From assembly GCA_022402525.1 (NCBI GenBank), contig JAKRSB010000006.1:1-52468 (forward strand): 52,468 bases of DNA, in the 5' to 3' direction. How positions within the stretch are numbered: position 1 is the first letter of the stretch; the number at the start of each line of letters is the position of its first letter. The translations under genes and the position numbers were made by a program. The notes beneath the pieces were generated by a model. It saw only the letters and a list, made by a program, of their open reading frames with translations. It was not told the origin of the DNA and made no database searches. This stretch comes from Thermosynechococcaceae cyanobacterium MS004 (GTDB lineage: Bacteria > Cyanobacteriota > Cyanobacteriia > Thermosynechococcales > Thermosynechococcaceae). Of this stretch, positions 43,906 through 52,197 are shown piece after piece.

Positions 43906-44889
43906 ATGTTTCCAACCCATCGTCCCCGCCGCCTGCGCAATCATCCCCAACTGCGACGAATGGTGCAGGAAACGGTTCTGAACACCGCAGACCTCATTTA
44001 CCCGCTCTTTGCGGTGCCAGGGGAAGGGTTTGCCAAGGAAGTCGCGTCCATGCCAGGGGTGTATCAGCTCTCGGTGGACAAAATTGTAGAAGAGGCCAAG
44101 CAGGTCTATGACCTAGGCATCCCAGCCATTATTTTATTTGGTATCCCTGCGGATAAGGACAACGACGCGACAGGCGCGTGGCATGACTGTGGCATTGTCC
44201 AAAAGGCAACCGCAGCGGTCAAAGCCGCCCTACCGGATCTCATTGTAATGGTGGATACCTGCCTCTGTGAGTACACCCCCCACGGCCACTGCGGCTACTT
44301 AGAAACGGGAGATCTCACGGGTCGAGTGCTGAACGACCCCACCCTAGAATTGCTGAAAAAGACGGCGGTTTCCCAGGCCCAGGCCGGAGCCGATATTATT
44401 GCCCCCTCCGGCATGATGGACGGGTTTGTAACCAGCATTCGATCTGGGCTAGATGCAGCAGGATTTCAAGATATTCCCATCATGTCCTACGCAGCCAAGT
44501 ATGCCTCGGCCTACTATGGCCCCTTCCGTGATGCAGCAGAATCTACCCCCCAACATGGCGATCGCCGCACCTACCAGATGGATCCAGGGAATGCCCGCGA
44601 GGCCCTCAAAGAAATTGAGCTAGATATTGCTGAAGGGGCAGACATGCTGATGGTGAAGCCTGCTCTGTCCTACATGGATATTATTTGGCAGGTCAAACAG
44701 GCCAGCAACCTACCTGTTGCCGCCTACAACGTATCTGGCGAGTACTCTATGGTTAAGGCTGCCGCGCTCAACGGTTGGGTAGACGAAGAGCGCATTGTGT
44801 TAGAAACCCTCACCAGCTTTAAGCGTGCTGGAGCAGATATGATTTTGACCTACCATGCAAAAGATGCAGCCCGCTGGATTCAGGGTTAA
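43906..44889 (+). CDS. hemB: Delta-aminolevulinic acid dehydratase (porphobilinogen synthase)
   Basis: A 327-residue enzyme that condenses two 5-aminolevulinates to porphobilinogen, the entry step to haem, chlorophyll and bilins. The active-site lysines are K198 ([18 protein letters not shown]) and K251 ([12 protein letters not shown]). The metal-site segment [14 protein letters not shown] keeps the three Cys (C119, C121, C129) of the zinc-type enzyme, not the Asp-type Mg2+ site found in plants. The ATG at 43906 gives the usual length. Confidence 0.97.
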   Translation: MFPTHRPRRLRNHPQLRRMVQETVLNTADLIYPLFAVPGEGFAKEVASMPGVYQLSVDKIVEEAKQVYDLGIPAIILFGIPADKDNDATGAWHDCGIVQKATAAVKAALPDLIVMVDTCLCEYTPHGHCGYLETGDLTGRVLNDPTLELLKKTAVSQAQAGADIIAPSGMMDGFVTSIRSGLDAAGFQDIPIMSYAAKYASAYYGPFRDAAESTPQHGDRRTYQMDPGNAREALKEIELDIAEGADMLMVKPALSYMDIIWQVKQASNLPVAAYNVSGEYSMVKAAALNGWVDEERIVLETLTSFKRAGADMILTYHAKDAARWIQG

Positions 44890-44937
44890 GGCTAACGGTT
44901 TGTTCTGCTTACCGATGGATTACTAGCGGTGCCGAAG

Positions 44938-45231
44938 CTAGCCTTCCTTCTGGTCAGACTCTGGACTGATCTCTTGAGCCATCGACAGAAAATTTTCTGG
45001 ATTTCCTTCTGCTGAACTTTGAGCATCTGGATTGTCAGTTTTAAAAGAGCTGCCTAAAGAGGGGGAGACTTCTTCATCACTTCTTCTAGGGTCAGGCGTG
45101 CTAAATTTTTTCGACGCCTCATAATCTTTCTGCACATTTATGGCAGGTGATTCAGTCTGCTCGTTTTCGATTTCTTCTTTTAGAATCTCTGCGTCGTATT
45201 CTAGGTTTTGCTCTTCAAGGTTGATGGTCAT
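44938..45231 (-). CDS. Acidic low-complexity hypothetical protein
   Basis: A 97-residue protein very rich in Glu, Asp and Ser (MTINLEEQNLEYDAEILKEE, DPRRSDEEVSPSLGSSF, AEGNPENFLSMAQEISPESD), with no predicted structure beyond an N-terminal helix. AAAGG 8 nt upstream fits a ribosome site. It follows the 68-residue protein gene by 58 bp on the same strand. The family is not recognised; it may be a disordered binding partner. Confidence 0.55.
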   Translation of the reverse strand: MTINLEEQNLEYDAEILKEEIENEQTESPAINVQKDYEASKKFSTPDPRRSDEEVSPSLGSSFKTDNPDAQSSAEGNPENFLSMAQEISPESDQKEG

Positions 45232-45289
45232 TTTATAGCCTTTATGTTTGATTTTTTTACACTTTTCTGATGCTGTATATTAGTCCAGA

Positions 45290-45496
45290 TCATTTCTGAT
45301 AGTCTGCATCTATCCAGCAGCGAGGCAAGCTTTCGCCGGAAGGGAAAATCAGGCTTTGCTTCTGAATACGTTCAGGATCTTGCTCTTCTTCACCTGCTTG
45401 AACCCGTCCCATGACTTCTGACTGGTTTGGGCTAATAATTTCCTGAATGTCTACAATTTCAACCAATGTCCCATTGTCTTTTTTCTGAAGTAACAT
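45290..45496 (-). CDS. Small conserved cyanobacterial protein
   Basis: A 68-residue protein (MLLQKKDNGTLVEIVDIQEI, then SEVMGRVQAGEEEQDPERIQK and LIFPSGESLPRCWIDADY). The pattern looks like a family of short cyanobacterial proteins I have seen annotated only as hypothetical; I cannot assign a function. GAGGAAAT 6 nt upstream of the ATG is an excellent ribosome site, which argues that the gene is real. One Cys and the closing SLPRCW-D motif stand out. Confidence 0.65.
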   Translation of the reverse strand: MLLQKKDNGTLVEIVDIQEIISPNQSEVMGRVQAGEEEQDPERIQKQSLIFPSGESLPRCWIDADYQK

Positions 45497-45842
45497 CTGA
45501 TTTCCTCACGATATTGAGAGATTATGAATACAAAGAGGATGAGGCTGTAGAAGAAGATTGAAATCTTCTAAAATTCTCTATGAGTCCAAGCTGACGTTTG
45601 ATAAATTAAGGTTTTAGGCTCAAATTGAGAACATATTCAATGAAAAAGATGGATGGACTGGATATTAATTCACAGAAGCCAGCATCTGACTCAAGCTCTC
45701 AATTCCCGTTGCGTCCAAAAATTTTTGTAAGGTCGGTTTTTGTAAGACAATAGGTTAATGCTACTGACTGGCTTTTGTAATAAACACTAACCTTAGGCAG
45801 ATATCAAAGGATGACAAAAGATGGATGATTGGACTCGCTATA

Positions 45843-45980
45843 TGATGTGAGTTCGCCCCATTTGCCTAGGCTCTTTTGGCGCTGCTAGCGCTCACTCCCA
45901 GTCCCTTTCCCAAAGAGGAGAGGGATGCCGAAAAACAGCTCAAAGTCCCTCGCCCAAGGGAGAGGGATTTAGGGTGAGAA
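45843..45980. repeat. Diverged relative of the MITE
   Basis: A left end GTGAGTTCG (45847-45855) like the MITE terminus, then a core CCCTCGCCCAAGGGAGAGGG followed by TTTAGGGTGAG (45947-45977) that matches the MITE core apart from a few bases. No right terminal repeat was found, so this is a partial or decayed copy. The remaining part of the 45497-46016 spacer has no recognised gene. Confidence 0.6.
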
Positions 45981-46016
45981 CAAGAGCTTGTTTTCGAGCT
46001 GCTGAGAATAAATACC

Positions 46017-48212
46017 TTATTGTTGCAAAATGCTCAGCATTCTTTGCACGGTCTGGTACATGGCTCCTTGGGTGATGCCAGCGCGCTTAAAGAGGTTGGA
46101 GACGGTTTGAATATCGTCGATCGCACCCTGTTTATTGCCCATCCCAAGGCGCGCGTTGGCGCGGCGAATATAGGCTGTTGAGGTGTTGATGTTGTTGGGA
46201 TCTTTGAGAATGGTGGCGCTCAATAGCCCTTCAGCTTTTTTAAAGTCTGCCGCTGCGCCCTGGAAGTCTTTGAGTGCCTGCTTGGCTAGCCCCCGCGTCT
46301 GGATGGCGTCTGCATAGTCTGGCTGAAGCGCGATCGCCTGATTGAGATCCAGTACCCCCCGCTGCGGGTCGCCCGCCTGAATATAAAACTCGCCCCGGTT
46401 ATAAAAGGCCGCTGCATTCTTAGGCTGTAGATCAATCAGCTTACCCATATCGGCGATCGCCTTGGGTAAGTCCTTGGACTGAGCATAGGCCAGGGCGCGA
46501 CCCATATAGACCTGAGCAATAATGCTGGGGTCGGTTTTGCCAGGGATATTGGCGTTCAGCGCTGCTGTCCAGTCTGCGATCGCGCCTGTTAAATCCTTGC
46601 TGCCAAAGCGCTCTAGCCCTCGGCTGAGGTACACCAAGGGCTGATAGGGAGATGGGTTAGGCATGAACTGAAGTGCCTGGTTAAAATCCGCCAGCGCCGC
46701 TGAAGATTTGCCTTGGGCCGAATTCAGGATGCCGCGACCCAGATAGCTAAAGTAATCATTGGGCTGCTGGGCGATCGCCTTGTCGTAGTCTGCATAGGCC
46801 CCTGTATAGTCTCCTGCACTAAAGCGCGATCTGGCTCGCTGCATATAGGTATAGTAAGCAGGCTTGAGGGAGAGCGCCTGGGTATAGGCGGCGATCGCAG
46901 GGCTGTACTGTTTTTGCTGAAAAAGGAAGTCGCCCTTTAGGGCATACAACAGCGGATCCTTGGGTTCAATTTGAATGGCTTTATCAATGCTGGCCAAAGC
47001 CTCTGGATATTTTTTCAGCGCCTCTAGCATCTGCGCCTTCATGCGCAGGGCTTCGTAGAGCCTTGGCTCAAATTTGAGGGCAGCATCAAACGCGGCGATC
47101 GCCTCCGCAAATTTATCCTGTCCCGCTAGGGCTAACCCCTTTACATAAAACGCCTGGTGGAAATTCGGCTTGAGCTGAATCGCCCGATCGAGCGCCGTCA
47201 CCGCTTCCTGAAACCGTCCCAGCCGCCACAGGCGATTGCCATACTTCAGCCAGTCAAAGGGAGTGGCGCTTGCTGGGGGCTTTTCGGGAATGCCACTGTC
47301 TAGCGCGGATTGCCTTGCTGCTGGATTGAGGGCGGGTGGCAAAGCAGACTCCACCTTCAGCAAGGCTGGATTGACTTGCGCTTGCGCTGCCCGACCCAAA
47401 AACGTACTGATCGGCACCCCTAAGCTGCGGCCTAGATAAACAGGGGCAACCTCCCCAGAGGCATCATCTGTCTCCAGCCTCGTTTCCGAAGCATTGTGAA
47501 TGCCAATGACCCTGCCTTGCTGATCTAAAATTGGCCCACCGCTCATGCCGGGTTGGGAAAATGCGGTGTACACCAATTCCCGGCCGCTGGCGGACGAATA
47601 AGAGTTCTGAGTTGCAAACAGCGTCGAGGTACTGGGAAAGACCGTGCCCACTCTCAGCTCACGGGCGACTGCATCTGCTGAGCCTGGAAACCCTGAGACA
47701 AAGGCAAGGGGTCTGGCTTCAGGACTGACTGCATAGTTGGCCAAGACTGCTACGCGGTAGGCGTTAGGACTCGAAAACTGAACCACGGCTAGGTCAACGC
47801 CTTCTAGCTTGACGGGCTGAGTCTTGAGCGCATGGGTTTGCCCATCGGATGTCAGGATGGTGTATTCATCGGGTTTGGGGACTACGTGCTCTGCCGTTAG
47901 CACAAAATAAGTGCTGCCCTGCTGCGCCACAATGACGCCCGATCCGCTGCCGCTGCGCAAAGACTTGATGCGCACCGTAATTTGCTGGGCGATCGCATCC
48001 ACCTGTTTCACAATGTCAGACTGGCTTTGGGTGGCTGCTAAGCGTACCGGGCTAGGCTTGGAATTTTGTGCCAGGTAAGCCGGATCTTTCAGACCTGACT
48101 GAGCCGAGGCCGAAAGCGTCACGAGATGAACCCCTCCGCCAGCGCCCATCAGCGCACCCATCAAACCCCAGAGAGAGAGGCGGTGAGCCATTTGAAGCTG
48201 CTTCATCATCAT
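46017..48212 (-). CDS. Trypsin-like serine protease with TPR repeats
   Basis: About 731 residues from the ATG at 48212; a GTG at 48242 would add ten residues. The N-terminus MMMKQLQMAHRLSLWGL with a hydrophobic stretch ending SASAQS is a signal peptide, so the protein is periplasmic or secreted. The S1-like domain shows its triad near H107 (TAEHVVP), D139 (GVDLAVVQF) and S222 (QPGMSGGP). From about residue 310 to the end there are ten or so TPR units (AFYVKGLALAGQDKFAEAI, ALRMKAQMLEALKKYPEAL). It is a likely quality-control or signalling protease. Confidence 0.9.
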   Translation of the reverse strand: MMMKQLQMAHRLSLWGLMGALMGAGGGVHLVTLSASAQSGLKDPAYLAQNSKPSPVRLAATQSQSDIVKQVDAIAQQITVRIKSLRSGSGSGVIVAQQGSTYFVLTAEHVVPKPDEYTILTSDGQTHALKTQPVKLEGVDLAVVQFSSPNAYRVAVLANYAVSPEARPLAFVSGFPGSADAVARELRVGTVFPSTSTLFATQNSYSSASGRELVYTAFSQPGMSGGPILDQQGRVIGIHNASETRLETDDASGEVAPVYLGRSLGVPISTFLGRAAQAQVNPALLKVESALPPALNPAARQSALDSGIPEKPPASATPFDWLKYGNRLWRLGRFQEAVTALDRAIQLKPNFHQAFYVKGLALAGQDKFAEAIAAFDAALKFEPRLYEALRMKAQMLEALKKYPEALASIDKAIQIEPKDPLLYALKGDFLFQQKQYSPAIAAYTQALSLKPAYYTYMQRARSRFSAGDYTGAYADYDKAIAQQPNDYFSYLGRGILNSAQGKSSAALADFNQALQFMPNPSPYQPLVYLSRGLERFGSKDLTGAIADWTAALNANIPGKTDPSIIAQVYMGRALAYAQSKDLPKAIADMGKLIDLQPKNAAAFYNRGEFYIQAGDPQRGVLDLNQAIALQPDYADAIQTRGLAKQALKDFQGAAADFKKAEGLLSATILKDPNNINTSTAYIRRANARLGMGNKQGAIDDIQTVSNLFKRAGITQGAMYQTVQRMLSILQQ

Positions 48213-48447
48213 GTCAAAATCATCCTGCCAAATTGAGTCCACGCTTTGCTAGGTTCAGGGATTGAGGTCGAGGCCGCATACACTCAAAAACACCCTAGCT
48301 TATGATTTTGCTGGATGCATTCATACAATAGCCTCAGTATCTATCATGACATGGAGCGTTTTCTTCCCAGGCATTTGGGATTGCGCGCTCCGGTATGATG
48401 TTAAGTCAAAGTTTATATTGGCATTCAGTAGAAATGCCTCTCACATC

Positions 48448-48475
48448 TTGTCCAAGCAATTTTGTCCAAGCAGGC
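48448..48475. repeat. 14-bp tandem duplication
   Basis: TTGTCCAAGCAATT followed by TTGTCCAAGCAGGC, in the 330-bp divergent spacer between the protease and permease genes. No NtcA-type site (GTA-N8-TAC) was found there. Confidence 0.75.
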
Positions 48476-48543
48476 TTAAATCTGGTTTGAGCTTTTTGGC
48501 GCAATGTACGCCCTGATTAACCGCAATAGCAATAATTTGATTT

Positions 48544-49875
48544 ATGGTTGGCTATCTTATTTCCCTTGCCATTTTTATTTCTACCTATGCCCTGTTTAGC
48601 TTGGGGCTAAATTTGCAGTGGGGCTACACCGGACTCATTAATTTTGGGCACATTGCGTTCATGACCCTTGGGGCTTACACCACAGTCCTGCTGAGCCTCA
48701 ATGGCGTACCGATGCTGGTGGCTGCGTTGTTGGGGGCGTTGCTGGCGGCTTTCTTGGGTCTACTGATTGGCCTCTCAACCCTGCGTCTGCGGGAAGACTA
48801 CTTGGCGATCGTCACGATTGGGGTGTCTGAGGTGATTCGCCTCATTGCCCTGAATGAAGAAGAGCTGACAAAAGGCACCCGTGGGGTCTATGGATATCCG
48901 TTACCCCTGGCGCAGCTAGAGCCGAATATGCTGGTTAAATTTGGCATGAGTGCTGTGGTGACGGGCATTTTTGGCATTGGCCTTTGGAAGCTCTGGTGCT
49001 GGCTGACGCAGCTTCCTAGACTCCAGCCGCAGGGTTCAGACCTGCAGGCTTTGCCAGATCAGCCTGAGCGATCGCCCAAGTTCGGTTCCCGCCATACGCT
49101 TTTATTTGGTGGCTATGTGGGTTGTCTAGGTTTGCTGGTCGTGAGTTTATGGCTCAGCTTTAGCGTCAATCTTGGATTTTTGGCCTTTGGGGTGGTGCCC
49201 TTGGGCATTGGCGCAGGGCTACCCTACCTTCAGCGATCGCAGCCCATTCAGCAATTTAAGGCTCAGCCCTGGACTATCCATCTATCGCTGGTTGCCGCAA
49301 CCCTAACCCTGGGTTTTGTGCTGATGATCTATTGGGCTGGCATCACGCAGATCTGGGACTATACCTATAAGGGCGGATTGCTTTGGATCTTAATCGTGAC
49401 GGTGGCACTCGTCTTTTGGCGGCTGGAGGCGCTGGTCAATTCTCCTTGGGGACGGGTGCTGAAGGCCATTCGTGAAGATGAAGAAGTGGCCAAAGCCCTT
49501 GGCAAAAATGTGTTTCGCTATAAGCTACAGTCGCTGATGATTGGTGGGGCGATCGCCGGACTAGCAGGAGCGTTTTATGCGTGGCAGTTGACCTTTATTA
49601 ACCCCGATGGGTTTATCCCACTGATTACGTTTCAAGCCTGGATTATTGTGGTTCTAGGCGGCTCTGGAAATAATGTGGGGACACTCCTTGGTGCCATGAT
49701 TTTCTGGGCCTATGATGCAGTGACTCGTTTGGTCTTGCCGAGTCTGCTGCCCTTTGACGATGCGCGGTTGGGTGCTTTTCGGATTATGGTGATTGGCCTA
49801 CTGATGATTGTCATTATGATGTGGCGACCCCAGGGAATTTTGGGCAAAAAGGATGAGCTAACGCTCAGTCGCTAG
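48544..49875 (+). CDS. Branched-chain/neutral amino-acid ABC transporter permease (LivM/NatC type)
   Basis: A 443-residue inner-membrane permease. LGLNLQWGYTGLINFGHIAF, LREDYLAIVTIGVSEVIRL and the cytoplasmic loop LKAIREDEEVAKALGKNVFRYKLQ are the LivM signatures, and GGSGNNVGTLLGAMIFW is the conserved late segment. It is longer than E. coli LivM and usual LivM permeases because residues about 145-280 hold an extra hydrophilic loop and three hydrophobic segments. In cyanobacteria NatC fills this role in the neutral amino-acid uptake system. The ATPase gene follows 135 bp downstream. Confidence 0.9.
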   Translation: MVGYLISLAIFISTYALFSLGLNLQWGYTGLINFGHIAFMTLGAYTTVLLSLNGVPMLVAALLGALLAAFLGLLIGLSTLRLREDYLAIVTIGVSEVIRLIALNEEELTKGTRGVYGYPLPLAQLEPNMLVKFGMSAVVTGIFGIGLWKLWCWLTQLPRLQPQGSDLQALPDQPERSPKFGSRHTLLFGGYVGCLGLLVVSLWLSFSVNLGFLAFGVVPLGIGAGLPYLQRSQPIQQFKAQPWTIHLSLVAATLTLGFVLMIYWAGITQIWDYTYKGGLLWILIVTVALVFWRLEALVNSPWGRVLKAIREDEEVAKALGKNVFRYKLQSLMIGGAIAGLAGAFYAWQLTFINPDGFIPLITFQAWIIVVLGGSGNNVGTLLGAMIFWAYDAVTRLVLPSLLPFDDARLGAFRIMVIGLLMIVIMMWRPQGILGKKDELTLSR

Positions 49876-49937
49876 CCCTTGGTGGCAGTCGAGGTAACGG
49901 AAGCTAGACTGCCCGAACCAACTTGTCTCAATCTCTT

Positions 49938-50000
49938 GTAAAGACTAACTCTTGTTAAAAACTGACTCTTGATTAAAAACTGACTTTCTTTAAAGACTCC
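49938..50000. repeat. About 18-bp tandem repeat, 3.5 copies
   Basis: Units GTAAAGACTAACTCTTGTT, AAAAACTGACTCTTGATT, AAAAACTGACTTTCTTT and a fragment AAAGACTCCTTTGTAG fill the spacer between the permease and ATPase genes. Confidence 0.8.
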
Positions 50001-50010
50001 TTTGTAGCTT

Positions 50011-50796
50011 ATGAACCCGACCGTAGCCCAACCTTCCTCCCTTCTCTCTGCGACTGGACTCTGCAAGTCCTTTGGTGGGATTCATGCAGTGCAAAACGCA
50101 GAGATCCATGTTGAGCAAGGCAGTATTGTGGGCTTAATTGGCCCCAATGGAGCGGGAAAAACCACGCTGTTTAACTTGCTGTGTAACTTTCTGACCCCAG
50201 ACCAGGGCACGGTGGTGTTTGACGGAACGCCCATTCAGTCCTTGCCCTGCCACAAAATTGCGCTTCAGGGGATGGTGCGCACGTTTCAGGTTGCGCGGGT
50301 GCTGTCCCGCCTATCGGTTTTAGACAATATGCTGCTGGCCGCCCCCCACCAGCAGGGAGAGCAGCTCCGGTAGACCTGTATTTTGTCCCGCCGACCCAGT
50401 ATTGTCCGTCAAGAAAAGCAAAACCGCGATCGCGCCCTGATGATTTTAGAATCCGTGGGGCTGCTGGATAAGGTGACGACCTATGCAGGGGCGCTGTCTG
50501 GAGGGCAGCGGAAGCTCCTCGAAATTGCGCGGGCGCTCATGGCAGAGCCCAAGCTCATTCTGCTCGATGAACCCGCTGCGGGCGTAAACCCAACTCTGAT
50601 TAATCAAATTTGTGAGCATGTCAAAGCCTGGAACCAGCAGGGCATCACGTTTTTAATCATCGAACACAATATGGACGTGATTATGTCGCTGTGCGATCGC
50701 GTGTGGGTTTTGGCGGAAGGCCGCAATCTAATGGTCGGCACCCCAGCAGAAGTGCAGTCTAACGCCAAGGTACTGGAGGCATACCTAGGTCAGTGA
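50011..50796 (+). pseudogene. Amino-acid ABC transporter ATPase (LivG/NatA type) with in-frame stop
   Basis: One continuous frame of 262 codons interrupted only by TAG at 50371-50373. The first part holds SFGGIHAVQNAEIHVEQG and Walker A GPNGAGKTT (44-52) up to VRTFQVARVLSRLSVLDNM; after the TAG the frame continues without shift into EKQNRDRALMILESVGL, signature LSGGQRKLLE, Walker B LILLDEP and H-loop IIEHNMD. CAG or TGG to TAG is a one-base change. A TTG at 50383 could restart translation, but neither half would hydrolyse ATP alone. Readthrough, reinitiation or a sequencing error are alternatives. Confidence 0.8.
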
Positions 50797-50811
50797 TAGG
50801 GCAGTGAGCGC

Positions 50812-51186
50812 TTACTTGCCGCGCTGGATAACTTCACCAAGTGCGGTAATGAGACTTTCACGGGTTTTGGCATGCTGTTGCTGCTCTTGCGCCAGCGCTT
50901 CTGCAAGCTGGTTTCGTTCCTGCTGAAGTGTAGCCAGCTCTCCTCTGAGAAGCCCTAATCCTGACTCTTCTCCGTCTTTTGGTATCGCAGAGCGGACGGT
51001 AGGGCCTAGCTGACAAAGCTGAAACACTTCTGCTCTCAGTGCCTGAATTGTTTTTTCAGCCTGGGCTGCTTCAGCTCTACGCTGCTGTGCTTCTATTTCA
51101 TAGCGTCGTCGCCATTTTGCTGCATCTTCTAGGGCGCGATCGCGCTCTACTCTGAGCTGACTTTCTGCTGAACGGTCTACATTCAT
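50812..51186 (-). CDS. Coiled-coil hypothetical protein
   Basis: A 124-residue soluble protein, mostly helical: LRVERDRALEDAAKWRRRYEIEAQQRRAEAAQAEKTIQALRAEVFQL is split here only for length, followed by a short loop (GPTVRSAIPKDGEESG) and a second helix (LATLQQERNQLAEALAQEQQQ). No domain is recognised. It converges with the amino-acid transporter ATPase gene. The start at 51186 (MNVDRSAESQLRVERD) is plausible but without a clear ribosome site. Confidence 0.6.
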   Translation of the reverse strand: MNVDRSAESQLRVERDRALEDAAKWRRRYEIEAQQRRAEAAQAEKTIQALRAEVFQLCQLGPTVRSAIPKDGEESGLGLLRGELATLQQERNQLAEALAQEQQQHAKTRESLITALGEVIQRGK

Positions 51187-51367
51187 GGATAGTAGGGTTG
51201 TCCTGTGGCCTGTTAAATCTCGTTAAGCGGGGCGATCGCATTTGTAGTGGTGGGCGTTAGCGATCGTAGTTCATCTTGAAGCACGATGTGAATGGGTTCA
51301 ATCCTTACAGTAATCTTCTCTCATCAAGAGATTCGTTGACATATCTGCTTCTGTACTACTCCAATTT

Positions 51368-51787
51368 CTAGGGCAACAGTTCAAAAGCTTGACAATGCTG
51401 AGGACGGAAGAGCCTAAAATCCCGTTGATCGAGCGTCAAGATTTTTGTAATCCCCAAACGCTCGGCAACCACCATCACGCTGGCATCTACAAAATCAATG
51501 CGGCTATCGGCGTAGTGAGTTAAAATTTCAGCGATTCGGCTCAGATCAATTTCGGTCAATGCAACAACACAAAATCGACTTTTTGGAAGACCTTTAAGAA
51601 AGGCAACGACGGTTGTAATGCCTGCATCACGTCCCAACAAGTAAGCGACTTCAGCCAGCACCGTCTGAGGAAGCCAGATAGTGCGGAGCTGGTTGTAAAT
51701 TGGGGTGACATCTTGATGTCTTGCATCTGTCTGGTTGAGTAAAGCCACAATGAAGCCTGTATCGGCTACGGCTGTTTCCATGTCCAT
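51368..51787 (-). CDS. PIN-domain ribonuclease toxin (VapC-like)
   Basis: A 139-residue PIN protein. The Mg2+-binding acidic residues are visible: D9 in VADTGFIVALL, the Glu of TVLAEVAYLL, the Asp of DFVDASVMVVAE and the Asp of ILTLDQRDFRLF. PIN toxins of this kind cut tRNA or rRNA. It overlaps the end of the upstream gene by 22 bp, an arrangement typical of type II toxin-antitoxin pairs. Confidence 0.9.
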   Translation of the reverse strand: MDMETAVADTGFIVALLNQTDARHQDVTPIYNQLRTIWLPQTVLAEVAYLLGRDAGITTVVAFLKGLPKSRFCVVALTEIDLSRIAEILTHYADSRIDFVDASVMVVAERLGITKILTLDQRDFRLFRPQHCQAFELLP

Positions 51788-52035
51788 CCAGATATTGCCG
51801 TGATTGACTGTTGCAAGATGTCTTCAGACTGGGTGGCTAGGTCGGGAGAGCCTGCAAAAAGACCAATGAGAGGATCATCTTCAGAGTCGTATTCATCAGG
51901 AACCTGGGTCTGAATGTACGAAAGCACTGCCTCTGTGACGATAGATTCTGCGGTTTGACCTCGCTGTTGAGCAAGTTGAGTCAATTTTTCAATGACGAGA
52001 GGGTCTGGATTCCAATGGACTTGTGAATGAGCCAT
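51766..52035 (-). CDS. Ribbon-helix-helix-like antitoxin partner of the PIN toxin
   Basis: An 89-residue protein. PDPLVIEKLTQLAQQRGQTAESIVTEAVLSYIQTQV has the strand-helix-helix pattern of CopG/RHH antitoxins, and the acidic C-terminal half (DEYDSEDDPLIGLFAGSPDL...) is the likely toxin-binding tail. It is encoded first, with the VapC-like frame overlapping its 3' end. The DNA-binding target is not identifiable. Confidence 0.8.
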   Translation of the reverse strand: MAHSQVHWNPDPLVIEKLTQLAQQRGQTAESIVTEAVLSYIQTQVPDEYDSEDDPLIGLFAGSPDLATQSEDILQQSITAISGWTWKQP

Positions 52036-52197
52036 ACAACGCCGTGGAACTGGGAAGCTTATGCTAACTCTACTCTATCGCTACATTTAGGCGAGAAGCT
52101 CTCTTGGCTAAGTTGACTTAAGCAGGGCGTAGGATAGGTGGCTACCTGAATAGGCGATCGCCATTCTGGGGCAAGGGCGATCGCACTATGGTAGTGC

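Noticed and set aside
43767-44111. 114-codon plus-strand frame overlapping hemB
   Set aside because: It is in another frame of the clear hemB gene and has a composition of translated noise.
48262-48516. 84-codon frame between the protease and permease genes
   Set aside because: No ribosome site, low-quality composition, and it overlaps a tandem duplication.
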